Part shown: piece by piece, positions 8,992-17,565 of the stretch
How the letters are laid out: every line of letters begins with the position of its first letter
Position numbering within the stretch: position 1 is the first letter of the stretch
Assembly: GCF_020405225.1 (NCBI RefSeq)
Contig: NZ_CP084472.1
Span: 3,968,001-4,032,000 of the forward strand
DNA from: Natrinema sp. DC36
Lineage (GTDB): Archaea; Halobacteriota; Halobacteria; Halobacteriales; Natrialbaceae
Length of the DNA: 64,000 nt
Reading direction: 5' to 3'
Notes under the pieces: generated by a model
What the model saw: the letters and a program-made list of their open reading frames with translations, nothing else
Database searches by the model: none
Told to the model about the DNA's origin: nothing
Position numbers and translations under genes: made by a program

Positions 8992-9072
8992 TACGGACTG
9001 TTGTAACGATTTACCGGAGCAACCGCAGGGTGGTTCGCGGTTGCTCCGGAACTGACTTCCAGCAGTCCGTAT
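8991..9072. repeat. Two-level hairpin element (copy E1)
   Basis: The outer arms ATACGGACTG (8991-9000) and CAGTCCGTAT (9063-9072) pair over 10 bp. The inner arms CCGGAGCAACCGC (9014-9026) and GCGGTTGCTCCGG (9037-9049) pair over 13 bp around a 10-nt loop. It starts on the last base of the xylose dehydrogenase stop codon. A reverse-complement relative of its inner part lies at 13135-13184. Confidence 0.8.
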
Positions 9073-9136
9073 GAGCCGTCCCGGTCGAAACGCGAGGACC
9101 GGCGGCTATTCATGTCCGGATCGTCTACGGAGGGAT

Positions 9137-9607
9137 ATGGAGGACGTTACGGACGCTGGAATCTACGCGCGGGAATCGCCGTACCTCGACCGGTACGTCC
9201 AGATCGGAGCCGCCAGCGGGCGAGTCCTGAGCGTCTCGTTCCCGGAGATCCCCGACGACGGTGCCGAGGACGACCACGCCGTTCTCGATCGGATCTTCGA
9301 GTACCTCGACGGCCTCGAGCCGATCACCTTCGACGACGTGCAGGTCGCGATGACCATGCCGACCGACCAGCGGGCGGTCCTCGAGGGGGTCCAGGAGATT
9401 CCCTACGGCGATCAGGTCACCGTCGAGACGCTCGCCCGGATGACCTCCGGACTCGATCACGAGAACGAGGACGACATCATTCTCGTCCGAACCGCGCTCG
9501 ACGAGAACCCCGCCCCGCTCCTCATTCCGGATCACCGCGTGCGCGACGGTCCCAGCGCCGCCCCGCCGGACATCGAACAGAAGCTTCGGTCGCTCGAGGG
9601 GCTGTAA
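9137..9607 (+). CDS. Alkyltransferase-like protein (MGMT fold without the acceptor cysteine)
   Basis: 156 residues. The C-terminal half aligns with O6-alkylguanine-DNA alkyltransferases: a winged-helix entry (VQEIPYGDQVTVETLARMTSG, about 85-105), then RTALDENPAPLLIPDHRV. The usual PCHR active-site motif is here PDHR, with D132 in place of the methyl-accepting Cys, so it cannot perform the suicide repair reaction. Cys-less relatives (ATL proteins) bind alkylated bases and hand them to nucleotide excision repair; that role is an inference here. ATG at 9137 follows a GGAGGG ribosome-binding site. Confidence 0.75.
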   Translation: MEDVTDAGIYARESPYLDRYVQIGAASGRVLSVSFPEIPDDGAEDDHAVLDRIFEYLDGLEPITFDDVQVAMTMPTDQRAVLEGVQEIPYGDQVTVETLARMTSGLDHENEDDIILVRTALDENPAPLLIPDHRVRDGPSAAPPDIEQKLRSLEGL

Positions 9608-10159
9608 ACGGCCGACATTGCTGGATCGTCGACGATATCGACACGGGGAGACGTGAGACGCAACTGCGGCGTTCGAACGCGACCTCGAGTGAATCTGATC
9701 GTCGTCAGTTCGGCCGTCCCGAGCTGTTGATGATGTCTGTTTCTCGAACGGGTTGTTTGACGAGAAGACGCACAATGAAGCGCTCCGCTATCGTGGCAAC
9801 AGTGAATCGCCACGTCCTCCCCAACCGATTTCTACTCACGGCGGCGGAACCGCCGTCTGTTCACGGGCTTTCTGCCCGTTCACATGGTATGCGAGGCCCA
9901 CGGCCTCGCACTATTCGTATGGTTCGCGGAACCTCCGGTTCCGCGCTAACACTCACGCCTTCGGCGTTCGCTCATCCCTCGCACGAGTTTACCCGCGGTT
10001 CGTCGGCGACTCACCGCGGCCAGGCGCGCGCCACGGCACGTCGGTTAATCGGTCCGTAGCGAGACGTAGATCGTCGGCACTGTGCAGAAGTATCCCCGTG
10101 TGCTCTGAACGAACCCTCGAGAAACCGTTTGCCGAACGAAACCGGACGGCATGGGCCCG
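9608..10159. other. Convergent intergenic region of about 550 bp, no gene
   Basis: It lies between the ends of the alkyltransferase-like gene and the Nudix gene. No reading frame shows coding character. The central part (9842-9967) is an array of perfect hairpins, annotated separately. The flanks show nothing recognisable. Confidence 0.6.
9842..9967. repeat. Array of five perfect short hairpins
   Basis: Five inverted repeats follow each other: CGGCGG-AA-CCGCCG (9842-9855); ACGGGC-N5-GCCCGT (9863-9879); GCGAGGCC-CAC-GGCCTCGC (9891-9909); CGCGGAACC-TCC-GGTTCCGCG (9925-9945); ACGCC-TTC-GGCGT (9955-9967). All have unrelated arms but perfect pairing, and three have 3-nt loops. The fourth has nearly the same arms as a palindrome inside the rhodanese-MBL gene at 55671. 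Confidence 0.85.
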
Positions 10160-10750
10160 TTAGAACTCCGACCGATCGACCTTCTCGGGCGCTTCGAACG
10201 CCGTCGCCAACTCGAGCAACTGTACCAGAATCCGACCCGTCGCACCCCAGACGGTGTAGCCGTTCACGCGGAAGTAGTGAATCACGATCTCGCCGTAGTA
10301 GGGGTGGCTCCGGCGCTCGTACTCGTAATTGTCCGGATCGAGGAGCCCCGAGAGGGGAAGGACGACGATTTCGGCGACCTCGCTCTCCTCACGAACGTAC
10401 TCCCGATCGGGCACGTGCGCGACGAAGGGCGTCACGGCGTACTCGGTGACCGTCCGGATGTCGTCGAGCTGTCCGACCACCTCGGCTTCGTTGCGCTCGA
10501 GGCCGATCTCCTCGTTGGCCTCTCTGAGGGCCGTCTCGAGGATCGTCTCGTCGACCGACTCGGCCCCGCCGCCGGGAAAGCTCATCTGTCCGGGGTGTTC
10601 GCCGAGGTGGTCGGCCCGGCGGGTGAAGAGCAGGTGGTCCTCGCCGTCGCGGTCGACGATCGGCGCGAGGACGGCCGCGTCGTACTCTTGATCGGTAATC
10701 TCGGTGGGCTCGTACGCCGCGATCGGCTCGAGGGTCAGTCTCGTCGTCAT
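10160..10750 (-). CDS. Nudix hydrolase, CoA-pyrophosphatase type
   Basis: 196 residues. The Nudix box is at about residues 61-83 (GGAESVDETILETALREANEEIGL) and gives the Mg-binding REANEE core. It is preceded by LLFTRRADHLGEHPGQMSFPGG, the signature that marks the NudL/YeaB group cleaving CoA-type substrates. The start MTTRLTLEP at 10750 overlaps the stop of the upstream gene (ATGA), so the two are translationally coupled. Substrate assignment rests on the family signature only. Confidence 0.9.
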   Translation of the reverse strand: MTTRLTLEPIAAYEPTEITDQEYDAAVLAPIVDRDGEDHLLFTRRADHLGEHPGQMSFPGGGAESVDETILETALREANEEIGLERNEAEVVGQLDDIRTVTEYAVTPFVAHVPDREYVREESEVAEIVVLPLSGLLDPDNYEYERRSHPYYGEIVIHYFRVNGYTVWGATGRILVQLLELATAFEAPEKVDRSEF

Positions 10751-11247
10751 TCCTCGAGGACGTCCTCCAGTCGCGTCCGTTCGTCCGCGAGATCGACGGG
10801 GGCCCACGCCTCGATGTCGTAGCTGACGTCGAGCAGGGTTCGGAGTCGCGCCGCGTCCCCCTCGGTGACGGCCTCGTCGGCGGCCGCGACGAACCGCTCG
10901 CGGGCCGCCTCGCCCAGCGGCTCGCGAGCGGGCCGCCGCCGCCCGACGTCGAGAATGTGTGGGAGGTCTTCCGCGTGCTCCGGCACCGTCGGAAACGCCG
11001 TCGGACCGGGAACCAGTAGCGCCTCGTCGTCCGCGGTCGTCGACGTTTCGTCCCGACCGGCGGGATCGTACCGAACGAGCGCGAACGACTCGAGCGCCTC
11101 GTCGATCGCCGTCTCGAGGGCCCCGTCGTCGACGGACTGCCCGTCGGCGCGGTAGGCCGCTTCGGCGAGCGCCCGCTCCAGTTCCTCGCGGGTCAGCCCG
11201 CCAAAGAGATCGACCACGCCGGCCAGTTCGTCGGCGGTCGCATCCAT
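10747..11247 (-). CDS. Haloarchaeal conserved hypothetical protein (DUF7109-like)
   Basis: 166 residues, acidic and largely helical, with no membrane segment. The start MDATADELAGVVDLFGGL at 11247 is followed by a motif (LTREELERALAEAAYR) that suggests a small helical N-terminal domain. I recall similar proteins under DUF7109, always haloarchaeal and of unknown function. It overlaps the Nudix gene by 4 nt and lies 26 nt after the glycosyltransferase gene, so all three probably form one transcript. Confidence 0.8.
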   Translation of the reverse strand: MDATADELAGVVDLFGGLTREELERALAEAAYRADGQSVDDGALETAIDEALESFALVRYDPAGRDETSTTADDEALLVPGPTAFPTVPEHAEDLPHILDVGRRRPAREPLGEAARERFVAAADEAVTEGDAARLRTLLDVSYDIEAWAPVDLADERTRLEDVLEE

Positions 11248-11273
11248 ACGCGATCCAACGGCCGGTGAGAGGA

Positions 11274-12419
11274 TTAGTCTTGCGAGCGCGAGCCGATGCG
11301 TCGGTTCTGCCACGGCCGGGCCGCTGCGAGCACGTCCGCCGGCGTGAACGGGGCCTCGGTCCACCGCGGCAGGCGCGCGTCCGATCCCGGCGGCGCGATC
11401 GATCCGGCGTAGCGCGCCAGCTGGTCCCGTTCGTCCGCCGGGTCGTACTCGAGGTCGTTGAACGCCGCGTCGGCGCGATAGCCGTCGATCAGGTCGTCGC
11501 CGACGGCGCGATAGCGCTCCGGTAGCGTCTCGTAGTCGAGGTCGACCCCGTGTTCCTCGAGCACGCGCAAGAGCGCGGCGGCGACCTCGCGGCTCATTCC
11601 CTCGAGACCGGCGTCGCCGGCGACCGCGCGGTGGTCGTGCTCGTGGCGGCCGAGGTCGACCTGGGCGGTTCCGCCGAAGCCGGCGGTTTCGTAGGCGTCG
11701 CCGAGCGTGCCGACCTCGAGGCCCCACGCGCGCGGTGCGCGGAGCCGTCGGGCGAGCTCGTCGGTCACGGCGAACTCGCCGGCCAGCGCGTACCGGAACG
11801 CGCCGAGGTAGTCGACGATGGGCGCGTCGTGGGTGTCCGCGAGCGCTCGAACGAGCGGTTCGTAGAACAGGCGAAAGAGTCGACCGTAGAGCCGGCCGCG
11901 TTCGACGCGAGCGTAGTATCCCTTCGAAAAATCGTACTCCATCGTCAGCGGCGCGAGCAGCCGGCGAACGTGCTCGCCCTCGTAGCTTCGGGCGTCGGCG
12001 TCGTGGACGACGACGGCGTCGCCGCCGTCGGCGGCGGGCCCGAGCGCGAGCCAGACGTCTCGGCCCTTTCCGAAGTCGCCCGCCAGCCCCGCCTCGGCGA
12101 GCAGCGCATCGACGCCGGGTGCGTTACACCAGAGGACGCGGATCGGCAGCGCGAAGCCGTCGAGCCACTCGCGGAACGCCCCGATCTCGCCGGCGGCGGC
12201 GCGGACGGGAACGAAGACCGCCGCAGGCGACGGCTCGAGGCGCTCGAGTTCACCGAGGACGCGTTCGGCGGCGGGGCTCTCGTACTCGCGGGCGGTCATC
12301 GGGACGACGATGGCCGTTTCGCCGACCGCGGCCGCGGCGTCGCGGGCGAGGGCCTCACTCATCCCGTCGCCCTCGCCGAACTCGTGGAGCGTCGCGATCC
12401 GCTCCTGGACGTACTCCAT
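11274..12419 (-). CDS. Family 2-like glycosyltransferase, resembling glucosyl-3-phosphoglycerate synthase
   Basis: 381 residues. A nucleotide-sugar-binding N-terminal half carries a DXD-type motif in VVVHDADARSYEGEHVRRLL. It is followed by LTMEYDFSKGYYARVERGRLYGRLFRLFYEPL, which resembles the GT81 glucosyl-3-phosphoglycerate synthase group used in making glucosylglycerate solutes. The C-terminal half is helical. No membrane segments are seen, so it is probably cytoplasmic. The start MEYVQERIATLHEF at 12419 is preferred over in-frame codons upstream. The exact acceptor is not shown by the sequence. Confidence 0.75.
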   Translation of the reverse strand: MEYVQERIATLHEFGEGDGMSEALARDAAAAVGETAIVVPMTAREYESPAAERVLGELERLEPSPAAVFVPVRAAAGEIGAFREWLDGFALPIRVLWCNAPGVDALLAEAGLAGDFGKGRDVWLALGPAADGGDAVVVHDADARSYEGEHVRRLLAPLTMEYDFSKGYYARVERGRLYGRLFRLFYEPLVRALADTHDAPIVDYLGAFRYALAGEFAVTDELARRLRAPRAWGLEVGTLGDAYETAGFGGTAQVDLGRHEHDHRAVAGDAGLEGMSREVAAALLRVLEEHGVDLDYETLPERYRAVGDDLIDGYRADAAFNDLEYDPADERDQLARYAGSIAPPGSDARLPRWTEAPFTPADVLAAARPWQNRRIGSRSQD

Positions 12420-12701
12420 CGGTGTGGTGTTCGAGCGGACCGGTAAAACGGCCACGAATGCGGCCAGATATACTGTCGGCTGTCAGCAGGCGTGTCAGTC
12501 CGATCATCAGACGAATGGGTGCCGCCGAATCGGTACTCGGGAACGGTCGGTGGCAGAGACGTGATTACGGACGGGGCCGGGAGCGGTCTCGAGGGCGGCT
12601 GAAACGCTCTCGCCGACTGTCGTCCGCATCGGGCACGACGGCCGACTCGGGGTCCGAAAGAGCACCGGTCTTTTTCTTCCCCTCCTGCTTACAGGGAGAA
12701 C

Positions 12702-12872
12702 ATGAAATCAGTCCGGAAGGCGCTTCGCGAAGACGAACTCGAGAAGGACACCTACGATCGGCTCGTCTGTGCCGAGTGCGAGAAGCCGCTGAAGACCGAA
12801 AACGACCCGGACGAGATCAAGACGGTCCGGATTTGCCCCGACTGCGAGGCGGAGTGGAAAGAGATCCGATAG
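12702..12872 (+). CDS. Small two-CxxC zinc-finger protein (HVO_0758-like)
   Basis: 56 residues. The start is MKSVRKALREDELEKDTYDR, then CAEC and CPDC pairs form one zinc ribbon, ending EWKEIR. The sequence closely matches the haloarchaeal HVO_0758-type zinc-finger family as I remember it. ATG at 12702 follows a GGGAG ribosome-binding site, and a T-rich box lies about 30 nt upstream. It is divergent from the glycosyltransferase gene. Such small zinc proteins probably bind nucleic acid or protein; the function is unknown. Confidence 0.88.
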   Translation: MKSVRKALREDELEKDTYDRLVCAECEKPLKTENDPDEIKTVRICPDCEAEWKEIR

Positions 12873-13208
12873 GGACCGGCGGCCGACCCGTGCGGTCGGA
12901 TCGAGGCGCTCCTTTCCGAGCGAGTGGCTGCCGACGGCATCAGTGTCGTCGCGACTCGAGACCTGTTTGATCGGCCGGTCGGCCGACCGGCCGGATCGAC
13001 GTTCCGGGCGTCCCGTTCTGTCCCCGAGCGACACAGTCCCGACTGTGAGAAACGACGAGCGTCGCGATCGGTTCGACCGCCGATCCGGGAGCGATGCGTT
13101 CGGTGTGCGAACGCGCTGACTGATAGGGCCGGTTGGAAGTCAGTTCCGGGACGACCGCGACCGTACGTGCGGTTGTTCCGGTAACCGGGTACGACCGATC
13201 CGCTGACG
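12873..13208. other. Convergent intergenic region, about 335 bp, with a hairpin repeat
   Basis: No coding frame is seen between the zinc-finger gene and the end of the DHH gene. The only structure is the 50-bp element at 13135-13184, annotated separately. A short CGGCCGGTCGGCCGACCGGCCGG-like palindromic patch lies near 12972-12994. Confidence 0.55.
13135..13184. repeat. Hairpin element copy E2 (inverted relative of E1)
   Basis: Read on the minus strand, these 50 bp align without gaps to 9011-9060. The flanks TTACCGGA and CCGGAACTGACTTCC are shared and differences sit in the loop and stem. The 13-bp stem keeps pairing in plus-strand RNA with two G.U pairs, and one G-C pair of E1 is A-U here. 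Confidence 0.75.
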
Positions 13209-14399
13209 CTACCGTTCGCCCGCCATCGAAGAAAAGAGCCGCTCCTCGAACTCGTCGCGACTGATCCCGTCGGAGGGCCCGATTCCGTTCATGTGGTCGA
13301 CCGAGAGCTGTCCGCCGCCCATCCGCGCGTGGCCGCCCGCGCTGGCCATCGGAATGTCGCTGATGGCGTGGCGCAGCGTCTCGCCCATATGGACCCGATC
13401 GTCGCGCGATCGGCCGGAGAGGTGAAGCGTTCCGTCGTTTTCGCCGTAGACGACGACCGCCGTGACTCCCTCGAGGTGCATGAGTTCGTCCGCGGCCTGG
13501 GGAATCGCGTCGACGTTGCCGACCTCGCCGACGTCGCAGACGGCGAAGGGGCCCTCGACGCGCTTCTGAGTGATCGCCGTCGCCTTGACCTGCAACACGT
13601 CGTCGCTGACCTGCGGGTTCGCGATCCGGTCGAGCAGGTCCTCGTCGATCCCGGAAAACAGGGCGGCGCAGGCGTCGAACTCCGCCCGCGAACAGCCGTT
13701 CGTCAGGTGGTTCGTATCGGACTGGATACCGTACAGCAGCCCCGTCGCCAGTTGCGGCGAGATTTCGACCCCGCTCGAGTCCTCTTCGTCGGCCATCGTC
13801 GCGCCGATGTCGTGCAGGTACTCGACGAGGATCGTCGACGCCGCACCGTATTCCGTCCGCACGTCGGTGAACTTCGTGCCGGCCCCGTTGCCGGGATGGT
13901 GGTCGACGACCGCGACCGGTTCGACGGTCTGGGCCCCGGTGAATCCCCGCGGCGTGTTGTGATCGACCAGAACCACCGCGTTCGACTCGAGTTGCGAACT
14001 CGCGTCGATTGATTCGATGTCCAGATCGAGGACGGTCCGAAACGCGCGGTTTTCCTGGTGGCGGATCTCGCCGGAGAACTGGAGGGTCGCGTCGGTGTCG
14101 ACCGACTCGGCGATCCTCGCGACGCCCATCGCACAGGACATGGCGTCGGGATCGGGGTTCGGATGCATCAGTACCGTCACGTCATCGTGCGATGCTAACA
14201 CGCGCTGGAGCCGAACGCCCGGCGGTCGCCGAAACCATCGAATCACCCACCAGCCACCCAAGACGAGCGCGACGACGGCCAGAACCAGTAGCGAGAGAAC
14301 GAGCGGATCGAGGGACCGGATCGAGTCGCCGATCGACTCGGTCACCAGCGGGTTCGCCCCGACGAACGTCGCGGCTGTCGGGGCGCTCCGTAAGCTCAT
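13209..14399 (-). CDS. Membrane-anchored DHH/DHHA1 phosphoesterase (RecJ/NrnA-like)
   Basis: 396 residues. One N-terminal membrane segment (PLVLSLLVLAVVALVLGGWWVI, about 32-53) precedes a DHH domain. Metal-binding motifs are HPNPDPDAMSCAMG, VVLVDHNTP and the family motif VVDHHPG, and a DHHA1 domain near the C terminus contains GGHARMGGGQLS. Members cleave short oligonucleotides, pAp or cyclic dinucleotide products using Mn. The anchor places the catalytic domain probably on the cytoplasmic face, and the substrate is not determined. The gene is convergent with the zinc-finger gene. Confidence 0.88.
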   Translation of the reverse strand: MSLRSAPTAATFVGANPLVTESIGDSIRSLDPLVLSLLVLAVVALVLGGWWVIRWFRRPPGVRLQRVLASHDDVTVLMHPNPDPDAMSCAMGVARIAESVDTDATLQFSGEIRHQENRAFRTVLDLDIESIDASSQLESNAVVLVDHNTPRGFTGAQTVEPVAVVDHHPGNGAGTKFTDVRTEYGAASTILVEYLHDIGATMADEEDSSGVEISPQLATGLLYGIQSDTNHLTNGCSRAEFDACAALFSGIDEDLLDRIANPQVSDDVLQVKATAITQKRVEGPFAVCDVGEVGNVDAIPQAADELMHLEGVTAVVVYGENDGTLHLSGRSRDDRVHMGETLRHAISDIPMASAGGHARMGGGQLSVDHMNGIGPSDGISRDEFEERLFSSMAGER

Positions 14400-14547
14400 A
14401 TCAGAAACTCAGATCGAACCACCATGAAATTTCCCCCGATTTCTCCCGATTCGGGGTGGAGTATAACCGGTGGTCCCGTCTCAGTCGATCCCGAGCGAGG
14501 TTAGTGGCCTCGACCTCGGTACGGCCGGCCTCGAGTTATACGGACTA

Positions 14548-15447
14548 TCAGTCGGCGTCGTCAGCCCGATAGCGTTCGATCGCGTCGCGATATCCCTCTC
14601 GAAAGGTCGGATAGGCGAACTCGTAGCCGAGATCGCGCAGTTTCTCGTTCGAGCAGCGCTTGCTCGTCAGGATTCGCCGGCGGCCCGCCGCGGAGACGTC
14701 GTCGTCCGCGAGCCGTTCGGCCTTCGTCCGCTTCGGCGGGTTTTCGACGCCGCACTCGCCGGCCAGCCAGTCAGCGAACGCCCACTTCGACGCCGGCTCG
14801 TCGTCGACTACCTGCACGACCTCGCCACGCGCGAGGTCCTCCTCGAGCAGGTAGCGGACCGCCCCCGCGGCGTCGTCCCGGTGGACCATGTTCAGGTAGC
14901 CCTCGGTGACGGGCCCCTCGAGGTAGCGCTCGAGTCGGTACCGGCCGGGGCCGTAGAGCCCGGCGAAGCGAGCCACTGTTCCCTCGAAGCCGTGCTCCGG
15001 GGGTAACTCGAGCGCGATCCGCTCGGCCTCGGCGAGCACCTCGGTCTTGTCGGTGGTGGGCTCGAGCGGCGTCTCCTCGTCGACCCAGTCGCCGTCGTGG
15101 TCGCCGTGGACACCCGTCGACGAGGTGTAGACCAGCCGCTCGGGCGCGTTCTCGCGTTCGCCGAACTCCTCGATCGCGGTCCGCAATCCGTCGACGTACA
15201 CCTCGCGGGCGGCCTCGGCACCCCGGCCGCCGCTACTGGCGGCGAAGACGATCGCGTCGACGTCCGGTACCGCTGCGAGCGACCCGCGGTCGGTAACGTC
15301 CGCCCGTACCCCCTCGAAGCCGGCCGCTTCGATCCGTTCGAGGCCCTCGTCCGACCGGCGAACGCCGATCGGCTCGTTGTCTCGAGCCGCGAGCTGTCGG
15401 CCCAGCTCGATGCCGACGTGTCCGCAACCCAGAATTGCGACCTTCAT
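14548..15447 (-). CDS. NAD(P)-dependent epimerase/dehydratase family protein (YeeZ-like)
   Basis: 299 residues. The Rossmann start MKVAILGCGHVGIELGRQLAAR holds GxGxxG. It is followed by IVFAASSGGRGAEAA, VYTSSTGVHGDHDG and FAGLYGPGRY, all typical of atypical extended SDR proteins. The active-site Tyr of classical SDRs is not obvious, as in the YeeZ branch. Start at 15447 is set by the Rossmann strand. The gene lies 120 nt after the sulfite-oxidase-like gene on the same strand. Substrate unknown. Confidence 0.82.
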   Translation of the reverse strand: MKVAILGCGHVGIELGRQLAARDNEPIGVRRSDEGLERIEAAGFEGVRADVTDRGSLAAVPDVDAIVFAASSGGRGAEAAREVYVDGLRTAIEEFGERENAPERLVYTSSTGVHGDHDGDWVDEETPLEPTTDKTEVLAEAERIALELPPEHGFEGTVARFAGLYGPGRYRLERYLEGPVTEGYLNMVHRDDAAGAVRYLLEEDLARGEVVQVVDDEPASKWAFADWLAGECGVENPPKRTKAERLADDDVSAAGRRRILTSKRCSNEKLRDLGYEFAYPTFREGYRDAIERYRADDAD

Positions 15448-15567
15448 AGCCGGACTCGTGGCCGACTGCACATAATTTCACCGCTCGAGCGCGGGGTTCC
15501 GGTCGGTTTCACCGCAATTTCCGCGCCTTTTCAACTGGACACTCGAGGTGAGCGGCGGGTTGACCAC

Positions 15568-16815
15568 TCACTCGATAGTGACTTCGACCGCGTGGGGAAG
15601 CGACGCATTCTCGGCGTAGCCGCCCTCGTTCCACGGATACTCGTCGTCGGTGTCCTCGTCCGGTCCGGCGATCCGCGCGGGCTGGCGGCGGCCGCGTTCG
15701 TCCGTGGCTCGAGAGACGAGCGTATACGTGCCGGGCGACGGCTCCCACGCGTCGCGAAACAGCCGCCACGCGCAGTCGTAGTTCGGGCCGAAGAACTCCC
15801 CCTCCCGCCAGCTGTCGCCGCCGTCGGTCGATATTTCGATCGTCGTCACCTCGTCGTCGCCGGCCCAGGCGACGCCGACGATTTCGACGATCCCGTCCTC
15901 GCGCGGGTTGACGGTCGCGCCGTCCGCGGGACGACCGATCGTGGACTTGACGTTCTCGTCGAAGGTGTAGGGGTGGTCGATCTCGTCGGACTCGAGTTGG
16001 TCCCAGGTGTCGAACGTCGAGATCGTCGCGTTGGATTCAGGGCGGACGCCCTCGGGATGGATCCGGTAGGACGACTGCTGCCACCGGGTGAAATCGTCAC
16101 CGTCGCGGTCGGCCCACTCCTCGCCGTGGACCATCGTCTCCGTGATGTGAAGTTCGGTCAGCCACTTGACGCTGTTGACGCCGTACCAGCCGGGAACGAG
16201 CAAGCGAACGGGGTGGCCGTGTTCGGGCGGCAGCGCCTCGCCGTTCATCTCGTAGGCGAGGATGCAGTCCTCGAGCGCCTTTTCCAGCGGGATCGAGCGG
16301 GCGAACCGGTCGTTCTCGCCGTCGACTTCGGGGTGATCGCCGCCGACCGCGGTGATCCACAGTCCCTCGTCGGTCGTCGCGCCGTGGTCCGCAAGAATCG
16401 CGCTCAGCGGTGCGCCCGTCCAGATCGCGGTGCTGACGGCTCCGTACTCCCACTGGACGCTCCCCGTCTCGGGGTCGAAGTAGCCGCGGCCGTTGCCCGC
16501 ACACTCCATCGTGTGCGCGACCGCGACCGTGGGGTACTCCTCGCGAAGCTCGGCCATCCCCAGTTCGGTCTCACGCTCGAGGGCCCCCTCGAGCGCGACC
16601 GTCCACTCGTCGGCCGCCGGATCCAGCGTCTCGTTGCGGTGGCAGACGTAGTGGTCCTCGATCGGCGTGAGCCAGTTCGCGTACGTCGCTCGATCGGCCG
16701 CGCCGACGACTCGATACCGGTCCTCGAGATCGGTGACGGCCTCGGTGCCGGGTTTGCGCTCCAGGATCGCGTCGACCTCCCGTCGTCGGTTTTCGCTGCG
16801 CTCGGCGTTCGACAT
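15568..16815 (-). CDS. Sulfite oxidase-like molybdopterin enzyme
   Basis: 415 residues. The Moco domain has the ligand Cys in HTMECAGNGRGYF and the pterin-contact patterns WTGAPLSAIL and GHPVRLLVPGWYGVNSVKWL. The C-terminal Ig-like dimerisation domain begins near TIGRPADGATV. There is no cytochrome b5 domain and no Tat signal, so it is probably a cytoplasmic sulfite or sulfane dehydrogenase of the SoxC/plant-type class. Start MSNAERSENRR at 16815 fits. The true substrate and electron acceptor are not indicated by neighbours. Confidence 0.88.
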   Translation of the reverse strand: MSNAERSENRRREVDAILERKPGTEAVTDLEDRYRVVGAADRATYANWLTPIEDHYVCHRNETLDPAADEWTVALEGALERETELGMAELREEYPTVAVAHTMECAGNGRGYFDPETGSVQWEYGAVSTAIWTGAPLSAILADHGATTDEGLWITAVGGDHPEVDGENDRFARSIPLEKALEDCILAYEMNGEALPPEHGHPVRLLVPGWYGVNSVKWLTELHITETMVHGEEWADRDGDDFTRWQQSSYRIHPEGVRPESNATISTFDTWDQLESDEIDHPYTFDENVKSTIGRPADGATVNPREDGIVEIVGVAWAGDDEVTTIEISTDGGDSWREGEFFGPNYDCAWRLFRDAWEPSPGTYTLVSRATDERGRRQPARIAGPDEDTDDEYPWNEGGYAENASLPHAVEVTIE

Positions 16816-16916
16816 GGCGGGTACACACCGCCGACTGCGATAAACCTGTGTGGTGGTACCGATTCGCGCAAAATCTGCGGTGCTACCGGTACCGAACGGA
16901 ACCGCGGCGAGCGCGC

Positions 16917-17342
16917 CTACGGCGCACTGTCCACGATCACGTGCTGGACGTGGACGAACTCGTCGAACGACATCGGCGCTCGCCCCTCGATCTTCTGGTG
17001 GACCTCCTTGGCGTCCAGCTCGATCTCGAGGTGACTCTCCACCGCGTCAACGTCGAGCACCGCCGTCGACATCCCCAGCAGGAGATGCTCGAGCGCCATC
17101 GTGACGATCGTCTCCGGATCCGGCGTTCCCTCGGCGAGCGACTGAATCTCGGCCGCCTCCTCGAGGGTCAGTTCTGGCGAGTCGCCGGCCGAAAGTGCCT
17201 CGAGCGTCTCTGCCTCGAGGCTGGTTTCGCTCGCGACGGCCGCGGGGCCGCGGTCGTCGACGATCGCTGCGAGGTCGTCCTCGTACTCGACCCGGAGCTC
17301 GGCGGGCGAGTCGGGGACGGTCATCCGCTGTTCGTAGAACAT
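16917..17342 (-). CDS. Haloarchaeal conserved hypothetical protein (DUF5791-like)
   Basis: 141 residues, acidic and helical. The pattern SPELTLEEAAEIQSLAEGTPDPETIVTMALEHLLLGMSTAVLDVD is characteristic of a small haloarchaeal family that I recall as DUF5791. The start MFYEQRMTVPDS at 17342 is used, although M7 is also possible. The gene is divergent from cetZ. No catalytic motif is seen. Confidence 0.8.
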   Translation of the reverse strand: MFYEQRMTVPDSPAELRVEYEDDLAAIVDDRGPAAVASETSLEAETLEALSAGDSPELTLEEAAEIQSLAEGTPDPETIVTMALEHLLLGMSTAVLDVDAVESHLEIELDAKEVHQKIEGRAPMSFDEFVHVQHVIVDSAP

Positions 17343-17427
17343 ACCGGACACGACGGGAATACGGCAAAAAGGTGTTGTGACCTCCGCTGATCGGTGCGGT
17401 GGCTCCGATCGCCTTTGCTCGGAAATC

Positions 17428-17488
17428 GGCGGTCGGTGGTCAGTGGTCGGTGGTTGGCGATCGGTGGTCAGTGGTCGGCAGTCGGCCG
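17428..17488. repeat. Imperfect short tandem repeat
   Basis: Units of about 7-10 bp built on GGTCGGTGGTCAGTG recur about six times between the divergent DUF5791-like gene and cetZ. This looks like slipped-strand expansion. It lies upstream of the cetZ promoter region, so length variation could affect expression, but nothing shows that it does. Confidence 0.6.
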
Positions 17489-17565
17489 CCTGCTCGAGCG
17501 AGTTGATATGACCCACATCTAGGCTTATCGGAACGTTCAACAGGACTCACTCGTATGAGAGTGAT

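Noticed and set aside
9608-9841. Possible IS200/IS605-type element end near the hairpin array
   Set aside because: There are hairpins and a GC-rich flank, but no TnpA or TnpB coding sequence or remnant could be recognised in the region.
17428-17488. GGTCGGTGGTCAGTG-type repeats as a CRISPR-like array
   Set aside because: Units are 7-10 bp and directly adjacent without unique spacers, so this is a simple tandem repeat.
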